Source of the DNA: Propionibacteriaceae bacterium
GTDB lineage: Bacteria; Actinomycetota; Actinomycetes; Propionibacteriales; Propionibacteriaceae
Length of the DNA: 54,520 nucleotides
Assembly: GCA_025965155.1 (NCBI GenBank)
Contig: JAOPXN010000009.1
Span: 1-54,520, forward strand
Direction: 5' to 3'
Shown: positions 1 to 7,477 of the stretch, in pieces
Layout of the letters: the number at the start of each line of letters is the position of its first letter
Position numbering within the stretch: the stretch's first letter is position 1
Notes under the pieces: model-generated
What the model was told of the DNA's origin: nothing
Databases searched by the model: none
Seen by the model: the letters and a program-made list of their open reading frames with translations, nothing else
Position numbers and translations under genes: made by a program

Positions 1-1
1 G

Positions 2-169
2 CTCTGCCGCTACCACCACACCCGCTTCGCCTCCCGCGGCTGGACCTGCCACATCACCAACGGCATCCCCGAATGGACCCCACCCCACTGGCACGACAAA
101 CAACAACAACCGATGGTCAACAACCGCATCAAACGACGCCACCTCACGACCACGGTCCGACGCAACTGA
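2..169 (+). CDS. HNH endonuclease, C-terminal end (partial)
   Basis: This is the last 55 codons of a gene that begins before the window; the frame is open from base 2 to a TGA at 167-169. The peptide starts LCRYHHTRFASRGW and then has GIPEWTPPHW, followed by a basic tail. This resembles the end of actinobacterial DUF222/HNH (13E12-type) proteins, in which LCRxHH forms the second half of the HNH metal site and is followed by a Trp/Pro-rich segment. Such proteins are predicted nucleases, often in multicopy families. The family call rests on this short tail only. Confidence 0.7.
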   Translation, partial: LCRYHHTRFASRGWTCHITNGIPEWTPPHWHDKQQQPMVNNRIKRRHLTTTVRRN

Positions 170-318
170 GCAGATTCCCGAGGTGTGGTTAGCGCCTGAC
201 TTCGGTCGCCAGTCGGCCGGGTCGACCCTCAGCTCGGCACCCCCTCGACGGCAGGCCCGGCCGAGGTCCGCCGCACCCTGGCTGGCTTACTCGGACGGCG
301 CAGCCGGAGCGAGGACGC

Positions 319-510
319 TCAACGCGAACGGGAACGGCGCTTCTTGCGCTGGCCGAGGTCCTCCAGCGTCTGCAGCCCGCGGGTCAGCTTCGTCTCACCA
401 GAGCGCTTCTCCAACGCCGTCCGAATAAGGCGGACCAGCAGGGTGAGCACCGGGACGGCGATGGCGAAGAAGATCCACTGACGAAGCCGAGCCATGATGA
501 ACAGCCACAT
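319..510 (-). CDS. Small basic membrane protein, unknown function
   Basis: A 63-residue protein with one hydrophobic helix (about residues 10-30, around WIFFAIAVPVLTLLVRLI) followed by a strongly basic C-terminus ending RKKRRSRSR. The ATG at 510 is preceded by AAAGGA about 8 nt upstream, which supports this start; an internal ATG 15 nt later is the alternative. I do not recognise the family. The charge pattern suggests one membrane pass with a cytoplasmic basic tail. It stands alone, divergent from the DUF3592 gene on its right. Confidence 0.55.
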   Translation of the reverse strand: MWLFIMARLRQWIFFAIAVPVLTLLVRLIRTALEKRSGETKLTRGLQTLEDLGQRKKRRSRSR

Positions 511-658
511 GGGAGGTCCTTTCGAGACTTAGTGTCGGGACGAGGGAGCCCGATCGTACGGCGTGACGCAAACTTCGCTGCCGGCCACAACGACCCCGAG
601 AGCTAACAGCCGGCAGCAACTGAACCAGCCATACCCCGTCCGGCACTAAGGTGACGGT

Positions 659-1192
659 GTGAAGTGGCTTCGCTTCCCGCGAGTTCTCGGCCTGCTTGTC
701 TGCATGTACCTGCTCGGCATCGCCGTGATCTTCGGCTACCACTCCACCCTGAGCTTCCGGTTCGTCAACAATGCCGTCACCACTCAAGGGACCGTGGTGG
801 AACTGGTTCCCCGTTCGACCGCCGGCTCGACCCGGCCCCCGGCCCCCCGGACACCGAACCCGCCGACCGCACCCCGGGTCACCTACACGGTCAACGGCAT
901 CCAGCACTCCTACACGCCCCAGCACGGCCGCTACCGGCAACGGCTCAAGGTCGGCGACACCGTCCTCGTCCAGTACAACCCCGACAACCCGGCTCAGGCC
1001 CGGCTCCGCGGCGAGGGTCGAATCCTGCTGCCGCTCCTCACGTCCGGGTTCGTCACGGCCGCGATTGCGGTGGGTGCCCTGCTCTTCCTCACCCGCCGCG
1101 TCGGCTCCGGGACGGTACCCGCCAGACAGCGCGCCCTACAGGAGGAGCTGGCGGGCTCCGACGACGGTCAGCGCCTCACTGTGCGCCGCTGA
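659..1192 (+). CDS. DUF3592-family membrane protein
   Basis: A 177-residue protein starting with GTG. A hydrophobic segment lies near residues 8-27 and a second near residues 123-147. Between them is a soluble domain with TQGTVVELV, RVTYTVNGIQHSY and VGDTVLVQYNPDNPAQARL, the strand pattern of DUF3592 proteins (small beta domain between two membrane helices, function unknown). A Pro/Thr-rich loop sits near residues 55-75. The gene appears monocistronic, with about 90 bases before the ABC exporter genes. Confidence 0.75.
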   Translation: MKWLRFPRVLGLLVCMYLLGIAVIFGYHSTLSFRFVNNAVTTQGTVVELVPRSTAGSTRPPAPRTPNPPTAPRVTYTVNGIQHSYTPQHGRYRQRLKVGDTVLVQYNPDNPAQARLRGEGRILLPLLTSGFVTAAIAVGALLFLTRRVGSGTVPARQRALQEELAGSDDGQRLTVRR

Positions 1193-1283
1193 CCAGCGCA
1201 GGTGAATCAGCTAAGCACGTCGGCGTGGCAGACTATCCCACGCTTACGGCAGGCTAGCGGCTGACTAATGTGACCCAGATGAG

Positions 1284-2171
1284 ATGGCGGTGGAGGAGAT
1301 GACGGTTGCGCGCCGTGCGGTTGAGGAGGATTTCAACCCCGTCTATCACCAGTACGGCCCTCACCGCGCGGGCTTGCCGCCGCTCGCTGGTTACTTCCGC
1401 GAACTGTGGCACCGTCGGGAGTTCGCCGCCGAGCTCAGCAAGGCGAGCCTACGCGGGGCCAACATCAATACCTTCTTCGGCCAGGCCTGGCTGGTGCTCA
1501 ACCCGCTGCTGCTGGCGGCCATCTACTACCTGCTGGTCACGATCATCCGGCAGGAGCACGATCCCGCCTTCTTCACCCACCTGACCTGCAGCCTCTTCGC
1601 CTTCACCCTGGTCCAGACAGCGGTCACCTCCGGCGCCACCTCGGTCACCGGATCCGGCAAGCTGGTGCTGAACACGGCCTTCCCGCGGCTGTTGATCCCG
1701 CTGTCGGCGGTCCGTACCGCGTTCTTCCGGTTCCTGCCGACCATTCCCGTGTACCTCATTCTGCACGCCATCTCCGGCAACCCGTGGTCTCCGCTGATGC
1801 TGCTCTCCCTGTACTTCTTGCTGATGATGGTCATCTTCAGCATGGGCCTAGCGGCGATCTTCGCCACCTTGCAGGTCTACTTCCGCGACACCTCCAGCTT
1901 CCTTCCGTACTTCGTCCGGTTGTGGATGTACCTCTCGCCCGTGCTGTGGGCGCCCGAGATGCTGAACAACATGGGCCGGACCATCAGGTTCCTGGTGGAG
2001 CTCAACCCGATGTACGCCATGCTGGGCGGCTACACCGACCTGCTGCAGGAGGGCCGGATGCCACTGGACTACATGTGGTGGGCCTCGGCGGCGTGGGCCA
2101 TCGGCACCGCCGCGGTTGGCTTCTTGTTCTTCATGTCGAGGGAGCGTGAGTTCGCTGTCCGTCTCGTCTAA
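1284..2171 (+). CDS. ABC-2 type polysaccharide exporter, membrane subunit (Wzm/TagG-like)
   Basis: A 295-residue integral membrane protein. The N-terminal 45 residues are cytoplasmic, including GYFRELWHRREFAAELSKAS, and are followed by about six hydrophobic helices starting at AWLVLNPLLLAAIYYLLV. Helical features such as FRDTSSFLPYFVRLWMYLSPV and FLVELNPMYAMLGGYTDLL are typical of Wzm/TagG/RfbA permeases that export lipid-linked glycans. It overlaps the ATP-binding partner, so the two should form one transporter. The likely cargo is a cell-wall polymer (teichoic-acid or galactan type), consistent with the LCP ligase nearby, but the substrate is not visible. A second ATG at 1299 is an alternative start. 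Confidence 0.88.
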   Translation: MAVEEMTVARRAVEEDFNPVYHQYGPHRAGLPPLAGYFRELWHRREFAAELSKASLRGANINTFFGQAWLVLNPLLLAAIYYLLVTIIRQEHDPAFFTHLTCSLFAFTLVQTAVTSGATSVTGSGKLVLNTAFPRLLIPLSAVRTAFFRFLPTIPVYLILHAISGNPWSPLMLLSLYFLLMMVIFSMGLAAIFATLQVYFRDTSSFLPYFVRLWMYLSPVLWAPEMLNNMGRTIRFLVELNPMYAMLGGYTDLLQEGRMPLDYMWWASAAWAIGTAAVGFLFFMSREREFAVRLV

Positions 2172-2946
2172 CGGCACGTCCAAGTACGCGGTGAAGGTGG
2201 ACGACCTGTCCATCACCTACCGGACGACCTTCGAACGCAAGCCGACGCTGAAGACCGCGCTGGTCAGGTTCGGTCGCGGCGAACGCGCAGTCAAAGAGGT
2301 CCATGCCATCAAGAACGTCTCCTTCGAGGTACGCAACGGCAGCGCGATGGGCATCATCGGCGCCAACGGCGCCGGCAAGTCCACGCTGATGCGGGCGATG
2401 GCCGGCATCCTGCCGCCGACCTCCGGGTCGATCGAGGTCTGGGGTCGGGCCAGCACCCTGCTCGCGCTGGGCGTCGGGTTCAACAACGCGTTGTCCGGCC
2501 GGGAGAACATCATCCTCGGCGGGCTCGCGTCCGGGCTGTCCCGCAAGGAGGTCGAGGAACGCGCCGACCAGATCGCCGAATGGACCGAGCTGGGTGACTT
2601 CATCGACATGCCGATGCGGACCTACTCCTCCGGCATGTCGGCCCGGGTGGGTTTCTCGGTTGCGGTACACATGCGGCCGGACATCTTGATGATCGACGAG
2701 GCGCTATCCACCGGCGACGCCCATTTCCGGGAGAAGGCCAACGCCAAGATGGCCGAGCTGCGGGAGAGCGCCCGGGCGATGTTCCTGGTCAGCCACGGAC
2801 TGGGCAGTATCAAGGAGATGTGCAACGAGGCCATCTGGCTCGACCACGGCACCTTGATGATGCGCGGCGAACCCGAAGAGGTCGTCGACGCGTACATGAA
2901 GTTCCTCAAGGTGAAGAAGTCCGCGACCACCACCGAGGACATCTGA
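2146..2946 (+). CDS. ABC polysaccharide exporter, ATP-binding subunit (Wzt/TagH-like)
   Basis: A 266-residue ATPase with Walker A GANGAGKST (residues 72-80), signature SSGMS (161-165) and Walker B ILMIDEA (180-186). It retains the segment GVGFNNALSGREN, characteristic of the O-antigen/teichoic-acid exporter class. It ends soon after the nucleotide-binding domain and so lacks the C-terminal carbohydrate-binding domain found in some Wzt proteins. The reading frame is open upstream to a TTG at 2116, but GTG 2146 follows a GAGG motif and gives a normal N-terminus; it overlaps the end of the permease gene by 26 nt. GTG 2191 is also possible. It should energise export of a lipid-linked glycan across the membrane. 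Confidence 0.88.
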   Translation: MSSLSVSSNGTSKYAVKVDDLSITYRTTFERKPTLKTALVRFGRGERAVKEVHAIKNVSFEVRNGSAMGIIGANGAGKSTLMRAMAGILPPTSGSIEVWGRASTLLALGVGFNNALSGRENIILGGLASGLSRKEVEERADQIAEWTELGDFIDMPMRTYSSGMSARVGFSVAVHMRPDILMIDEALSTGDAHFREKANAKMAELRESARAMFLVSHGLGSIKEMCNEAIWLDHGTLMMRGEPEEVVDAYMKFLKVKKSATTTEDI

Positions 2947-2973
2947 GTCTGACTCCCCCTGAGGCAGGAGAGC

Positions 2974-3363
2974 TCAGCCGGCGTCCAGACGCCAGCGGAG
3001 GAACTCGGCCAGGTCACCGGCTTCGCCGTCGCGACCGCCCTTGCCGACCACCAACGGCGGCGGTGACGGCGTCAGCTTCACCCCACGCAGCCGCTCCTTC
3101 AAGCCGCCGGGCACCGTCAGGACGTAGTACGAGCCGTCGTCCCCGATCGCCAGACTGCGGTTCTTCCGCAGATACCAGCCGACCTTGTCGGTCTTCACCG
3201 ACTGGCCGGTATAGAGGACGGCCCGCAGCGGTTCCGGCCGGACACCGGCCCGCTCGGCAGCGCGCAGGAACTCATCGATCAGCACCTGCGCCTTGACCGA
3301 CTCGGCGCGCTCCTGCGACTTCGCCAGCTCGACCCGGCGGGCTGCTTCCTCAGCTCGGGACAT
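2974..3363 (-). CDS. Conserved hypothetical protein
   Basis: A 129-residue soluble protein. The first 45 residues are charged and helical (MSRAEEAARRVELAKSQERA), followed by a compact alpha/beta segment with GWYLRKNRSLAIGDDGSYYVLTVP and ending EFLRWRLDAG. I recognise no catalytic motif, signal peptide or membrane helix. It lies between the glycan exporter and the LCP gene on the opposite strand, converging with the exporter. High GC at third positions over the full length supports it as a real gene, but I cannot give a function. Confidence 0.6.
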   Translation of the reverse strand: MSRAEEAARRVELAKSQERAESVKAQVLIDEFLRAAERAGVRPEPLRAVLYTGQSVKTDKVGWYLRKNRSLAIGDDGSYYVLTVPGGLKERLRGVKLTPSPPPLVVGKGGRDGEAGDLAEFLRWRLDAG

Positions 3364-3466
3364 GTCTGCAGCCTACCCAGCCGCTGCGGTGTGCCGAGGA
3401 TCACGGGGGCACCCGTGCAACTCCGTAAGCTCCTCGTTCGTGTTTCCTCCTGGAAGCCGGCGCCCG

Positions 3467-3472
3467 TAGACT
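3467..3472 (+). promoter_or_regulatory. Candidate -10 box for the LCP gene
   Basis: TAGACT lies 28 bases before the LCP start codon and would place transcription start near 3479, leaving a short leader that contains the ribosome-binding site AAAGGAAG. No convincing -35 element is visible at the expected distance. Confidence 0.35.
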
Positions 3473-3500
3473 CTGCCGTGCTCTCGACCAAAGGAAGCTG

Positions 3501-4538
3501 ATGTCAGATAACTCCGCCCCTCCCGAGACGAGTTCGCGGCCGCCCGCGCCTCGACGCCGTAAGCGTCGGGTGCTGCCCAAGGTCCTGATCGGCATCGCCG
3601 TTGTGCTCGTTCTGGCACTCGCTGCGGGTGCTGTCTACGTGTTCTCCATCGACCGCAGCCTGACCAACAACCTCAACCGTGCCGACAACATGCCGCCGGA
3701 GACCCCGACCGAACCGGGACAGTCACCGCGGCCCGCGGTCGACCCGGCGGCCGACGGTGCGCTGAACTTCGTCCTGCTGGGTTCGGACAGCCGCGACACC
3801 AGCGACTCCGGCAGTGGCCGCAGCGACAGCATCATCCTGGTGCACCTGAACAAGAAGCGGGACAAGGCATACCTGGTGTCCTTCCCGCGCGACATGTGGG
3901 TCACAGTTCCCGGCCACGGCAAGAACAAGATCAATGCCGCCTTCGCATTCGGCGGCCCCCCGCTCACCGTGCGGACGCTCGAAGGCATCACCGGTGCCCG
4001 GATGGACCACGTCGTGCTGGTCGACTTCGAGGGGTTCATCGACCTGACCGACACACTGGGCGGGGTCACCGTGACCAACGACAACAAGTTCTCCTCCCAC
4101 GGGTTCGACTACCCCAAGGGTGAGATCACCATCCAGGGCAAGCAGGCGCTGTGGTTCGTCCGTGAACGCCACAACCTGCCGAACGGCGACCTGGACCGGG
4201 CCAAGAACCAGCGCAAGGTGGTGCAGGCCATCGTCCGCAAGGGTCTGAGCCCGGAAGTCATCTCCAACCCGGTCAAGTTCAACGATTTCATCTCCGGCGT
4301 GGCCCAGCACCTGGTGGTCGACCAGCAGCTCAGCGACTCCGAGATCCGTTCTACCGCTCTGTCGTTACGGCTGACCGGCAGCGACGTCAACGAGCTGCAG
4401 GCGCCGATCTCCGGCTTCGGCACCTCCTCCGACGGCCAGAGCATCGACGTCGTCGACGAGTCAAAGATGAAGGAGCTTGGTACCGCGCTGCGGAAGGACA
4501 CGATGGAGGACTACGTGAAGAAGTACCCAGACGAGTGA
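3501..4538 (+). CDS. LCP (LytR-CpsA-Psr) family cell-wall glycopolymer ligase
   Basis: A 345-residue protein: basic cytoplasmic N-terminus rich in Pro/Arg, one membrane helix (about residues 27-49), then an extracellular LCP domain. Hallmarks are LNFVLLGSDSRD, RSDSIILVHLN, YLVSFPRDMWVTVPG and KINAAFAFGGP; the Asp/Arg residues in these blocks bind the polyprenyl pyrophosphate and metal in LCP enzymes. These enzymes transfer wall teichoic acid, arabinogalactan or capsule from a lipid carrier to peptidoglycan. The exporter pair at 1.3-2.9 kb may supply the same polymer (inference). AAAGGAAG precedes the ATG. Only 12 bases separate it from the MFS gene, so the two may be co-transcribed. Confidence 0.92.
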   Translation: MSDNSAPPETSSRPPAPRRRKRRVLPKVLIGIAVVLVLALAAGAVYVFSIDRSLTNNLNRADNMPPETPTEPGQSPRPAVDPAADGALNFVLLGSDSRDTSDSGSGRSDSIILVHLNKKRDKAYLVSFPRDMWVTVPGHGKNKINAAFAFGGPPLTVRTLEGITGARMDHVVLVDFEGFIDLTDTLGGVTVTNDNKFSSHGFDYPKGEITIQGKQALWFVRERHNLPNGDLDRAKNQRKVVQAIVRKGLSPEVISNPVKFNDFISGVAQHLVVDQQLSDSEIRSTALSLRLTGSDVNELQAPISGFGTSSDGQSIDVVDESKMKELGTALRKDTMEDYVKKYPDE

Positions 4539-4550
4539 TCGGCAGCCTCC

Positions 4551-5882
4551 GTGGAGTTCGTCCATAGCCTCCGCCGGCTCTGGCGTCACCGGTACTTCCG
4601 CCGCCTGCTAGCGGTACGGGTCGCCACCCAGTCCTCCGACGGGGTGCTGCAGATCGCGCTGGCGTCGTACGTGCTGTTCTCTCCGGAGCGACAGCCGGAC
4701 GCTGCATCAATCGCGACCGTACTGGCCATCACGCTGCTGCCCTTCTCCGTGCTTGGCCCGTTCGTCGGAGTCGTGCTCGACCGCTGGCAGCGGCGGCAGA
4801 TTCTGGTCGTGGTCGACGTCTGCCGTGCGCTGCTGACGCTTGGGCTGGCCGCGCTCGTCGCAACCGGCCTCCGCACCGCCGGCATCGAGACCCTGTTCTA
4901 CGTCGGCGTGTTGCTGGCGATGAGCCTGAACCGGTTCATGCTGGCGGCGCTCTCCTCCGCCCTCCCGCACACCATCGACCGGGATGAGTATCTGGTCGCC
5001 AACTCGGTGGTCCCCACGGTTGGGCCGGCCGGAGTGCTGGTCGGCGTCGCCGTCGGCACCGGGATACGGCTGCTGCTGGGGCCCTGGATGGCTGCCTACT
5101 CCGCCGACGCGATCCTGTTCATCGTCGCGGCCGTGGGCTTCGTGCTCAGTGCCACCCTGGCGCTGCGGATCCCGCGGCACCAGCTCGGTCCGGACGGCGT
5201 CGAGCCGGCCAAGCCCCGCGACGTCGTGGCCGGCTTGGCGGCCGCGTTCGGCCACCTCCGGCAGCGGCGCGCGGCGGCCGTCGGCCTAGCGACGATCGGC
5301 GTCCACCGACTCGTCTACGGCCTGTTCACCGTCGCGACCATCCTGGTGTACCGGAACTACTTCCACGCTCCCGAGGACGTGGACGCCGCGATCGCGGACC
5401 TGGGGCTGCTGGTGGTCATCACCGGCGCCGGATTCGTCCTCGCGGCCGCTGTCACCCCGGTCAGCACGGCCAGGCTCGGCGTGCGGGGCTGGATCGGCTG
5501 CTGCCTGATCGGTTCGGCGGTCTTCCAGCTCCTCCCCGGCGCGATCTACCGCAACGCCCCGCTGCTGGTGGCCGCCTTCCTGCTCGGCATCACCGCGCAG
5601 AGCATCAAGATCTGCGTGGACACCCTGGTCCAGGCGCACGTGGACGACTCGTTCAAGGGCCGGGTGTTCATCATCTACGACATGGTGTTCAACGTGGCGC
5701 TGGTCGCAGCGGCCGCTGTCGGCGCCGTGATCCTGCCCGCCGACGGCAAGTCGCTCGCCGTCGTCGTGGCCTTGGCCGGGTGCTACCTGCTGATCGCGCT
5801 GGCCTTCGCAGCCCTCAGCCGGGGGTTGGAGATGAACAGCGGGACCGAGTCCCTGCTACCGGCCGAGCGTCTGGCCAGCTGA
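4551..5882 (+). CDS. MFS transporter
   Basis: A 443-residue protein starting with GTG and containing about 12 hydrophobic helices. The loop between helices 2 and 3 reads GVVLDRWQRRQIL, the usual MFS motif A position. The second half includes LGITAQSIKICVDTLVQ and DDSFKGRVFIIYDMVFNVALV, seen in the MFS_3/enterobactin-exporter-like branch. Substrate unknown. It follows the LCP gene by 12 bases and may share its transcript. It converges with the CCA transferase gene, with only 24 bases between stop codons. Confidence 0.85.
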   Translation: MEFVHSLRRLWRHRYFRRLLAVRVATQSSDGVLQIALASYVLFSPERQPDAASIATVLAITLLPFSVLGPFVGVVLDRWQRRQILVVVDVCRALLTLGLAALVATGLRTAGIETLFYVGVLLAMSLNRFMLAALSSALPHTIDRDEYLVANSVVPTVGPAGVLVGVAVGTGIRLLLGPWMAAYSADAILFIVAAVGFVLSATLALRIPRHQLGPDGVEPAKPRDVVAGLAAAFGHLRQRRAAAVGLATIGVHRLVYGLFTVATILVYRNYFHAPEDVDAAIADLGLLVVITGAGFVLAAAVTPVSTARLGVRGWIGCCLIGSAVFQLLPGAIYRNAPLLVAAFLLGITAQSIKICVDTLVQAHVDDSFKGRVFIIYDMVFNVALVAAAAVGAVILPADGKSLAVVVALAGCYLLIALAFAALSRGLEMNSGTESLLPAERLAS

Positions 5883-5906
5883 CCCGCTCCGGACGGCGCC
5901 CCACAG

Positions 5907-7361
5907 TTAGTGCTGCTGCGTGGACCACCATCGGAGCAGCTCCTCGCGCGCCCGGTCAGGGCCGAGCGGACCGGAGTCGACCCGTAGCTCGAGCAGGAAC
6001 TTGTACGCCTGGCCGACGACCGGGCCCGGTGGTACGCCGAGGATCTCCATGATCTGGGTGCCGTCCAGATCGGGCCGCATCGCGTTCAGCTCCTCCTCCG
6101 CGGCCAGCGCGCCGATCCGCGCCTCCAGCTCGTCGTAGGAGGCACGCAGCCGGGACGCCTTCGCCCGGTTCCGGGTGGTGCAGTCAGCTCGGGTCAGAAT
6201 GTGCAGCCGTTCCAGCTGATCGCCGGCGTCGCGGACGTAGCGGCGGACCGCGGAATCGGTCCACTGGCCGTCGCCGTACCCGTGGAAGCGCAGGTGCAGC
6301 TCGACCAGCTCTGCCACCGCCTTCACCTCGTTGCTGGAGAACCGGAGCGCCTGCAGCCGACGCCGAGCCAGTTTCGCGCCGACCACGTCGTGATGGTGAA
6401 AGGACACCTTGCCGCCGGGCTCGAACTTGCGGGTCGCCGGCTTGCCTATGTCGTGCAGCAGCGCGGCCAGCCGGTTCACCAGATCGGGCCGTTCCGGAAG
6501 CCGGTCCTCCAGCTCGATCGCCTGCTCCAGCACCGTCAGGCTGTGCTGGTAGACATCTTTGTGCCGGTGATGCTCATCCCGCTCCAGCCGGAGAGCCGGC
6601 AGCTCGGGCAGCACCCGCTCGGCCAGCCCGGTGGACACCAGCAGGTCCAGACCGGGGCGCGGGCGGTCGGTCAGCAGCAGCTTGGACAGCTCGTCGCGGA
6701 CCCGCTCGGCGGAGATGATGTCGATCCGGTCCGCCATCGCGGTCATCGCCGCAACCACCTCCGGTACCGGGGTGAACTGCAGCTGGGCGGCAAACCGGGC
6801 GGCTCGCATCATCCGTAGCGGGTCGTCGCTGAAGGACTGCTCGGGGGTGGCCGGCGTGGCCAACAGCCCGGCCGCCAGGTGGGCCAGACCGCCGTACGGG
6901 TCGACGAACCGCTTGTCGGGGATCGAGACCGCCATCGCGTTGACCGTGAAGTCGCGGCGGACCAGGTCCCCCTGAAGCGTGTCGCCGAAGGCCACCTCTG
7001 GTTTGCGGCTGTCGCTGGCGTACGCGTCGGAACGGAACGTGGTGACCTCGATCACCCAGGCGCCGTCACCCTCACCGACCTTGCAGCCGATGGTGCCGTA
7101 CTCCTTGCCGATGGTCCAGACGGCCGGCGAGAACCGTCGCAGCAGCCGCTCCACGTCGTCGGGTCGGGCGGAGGTGGTGAAGTCCAAGTCATGGCCCAGC
7201 TGTCCCAGCAGGGCGTCCCGGACACTGCCACCGACCAGGTAGAGCTCGTGCCCGCCCGCGACGAAGAGCTCGCCCAGTCGGTCGACCACCGGGGCGATCC
7301 GGAGCAGCTCCGCCACGGCGTTGGTCTGGGCTTTAGTCAGGCTGGAGGGCGCAGTGGACAC
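5907..7361 (-). CDS. cca: CCA tRNA nucleotidyltransferase
   Basis: A 484-residue enzyme that adds or repairs the 3' CCA of tRNAs. The nucleotidyltransferase head has VGGSVRDALLG (about residues 43-53) and the catalytic DLDF pair (58-61). It is followed by the RNA-binding region with DPLRMMRAARFAAQL and an HD phosphohydrolase domain with LLHDIGKPATR near residue 300, the usual layout in Actinobacteria. GTG 7361 is chosen because a TAGAGT box ends 8 nt upstream, suggesting a leaderless mRNA; a TTG three codons earlier is the alternative. It is divergent from the DUF6049 gene. Confidence 0.93.
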   Translation of the reverse strand: MSTAPSSLTKAQTNAVAELLRIAPVVDRLGELFVAGGHELYLVGGSVRDALLGQLGHDLDFTTSARPDDVERLLRRFSPAVWTIGKEYGTIGCKVGEGDGAWVIEVTTFRSDAYASDSRKPEVAFGDTLQGDLVRRDFTVNAMAVSIPDKRFVDPYGGLAHLAAGLLATPATPEQSFSDDPLRMMRAARFAAQLQFTPVPEVVAAMTAMADRIDIISAERVRDELSKLLLTDRPRPGLDLLVSTGLAERVLPELPALRLERDEHHRHKDVYQHSLTVLEQAIELEDRLPERPDLVNRLAALLHDIGKPATRKFEPGGKVSFHHHDVVGAKLARRRLQALRFSSNEVKAVAELVELHLRFHGYGDGQWTDSAVRRYVRDAGDQLERLHILTRADCTTRNRAKASRLRASYDELEARIGALAAEEELNAMRPDLDGTQIMEILGVPPGPVVGQAYKFLLELRVDSGPLGPDRAREELLRWWSTQQH

Positions 7362-7463
7362 GCCGACCAACTCTATCCGCTTCCGCTGAGCCGGCCCGGC
7401 TCGTGATGCCGCCGAGCGAGCCGGGCCAGAGCGATGAAGGCAGTGGCTGGCTGGCAGCCCTAT

Positions 7464-7469
7464 TAAGAT
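7464..7469 (+). promoter_or_regulatory. Candidate -10 box for the DUF6049-murJ operon
   Basis: TAAGAT (within TATTAAGAT, unusually AT-rich for this region) ends 8 nt before GTG 7478, the spacing expected for a leaderless transcript. No clear -35 element is seen. Confidence 0.4.
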
Positions 7470-7477
7470 GTCGGCAT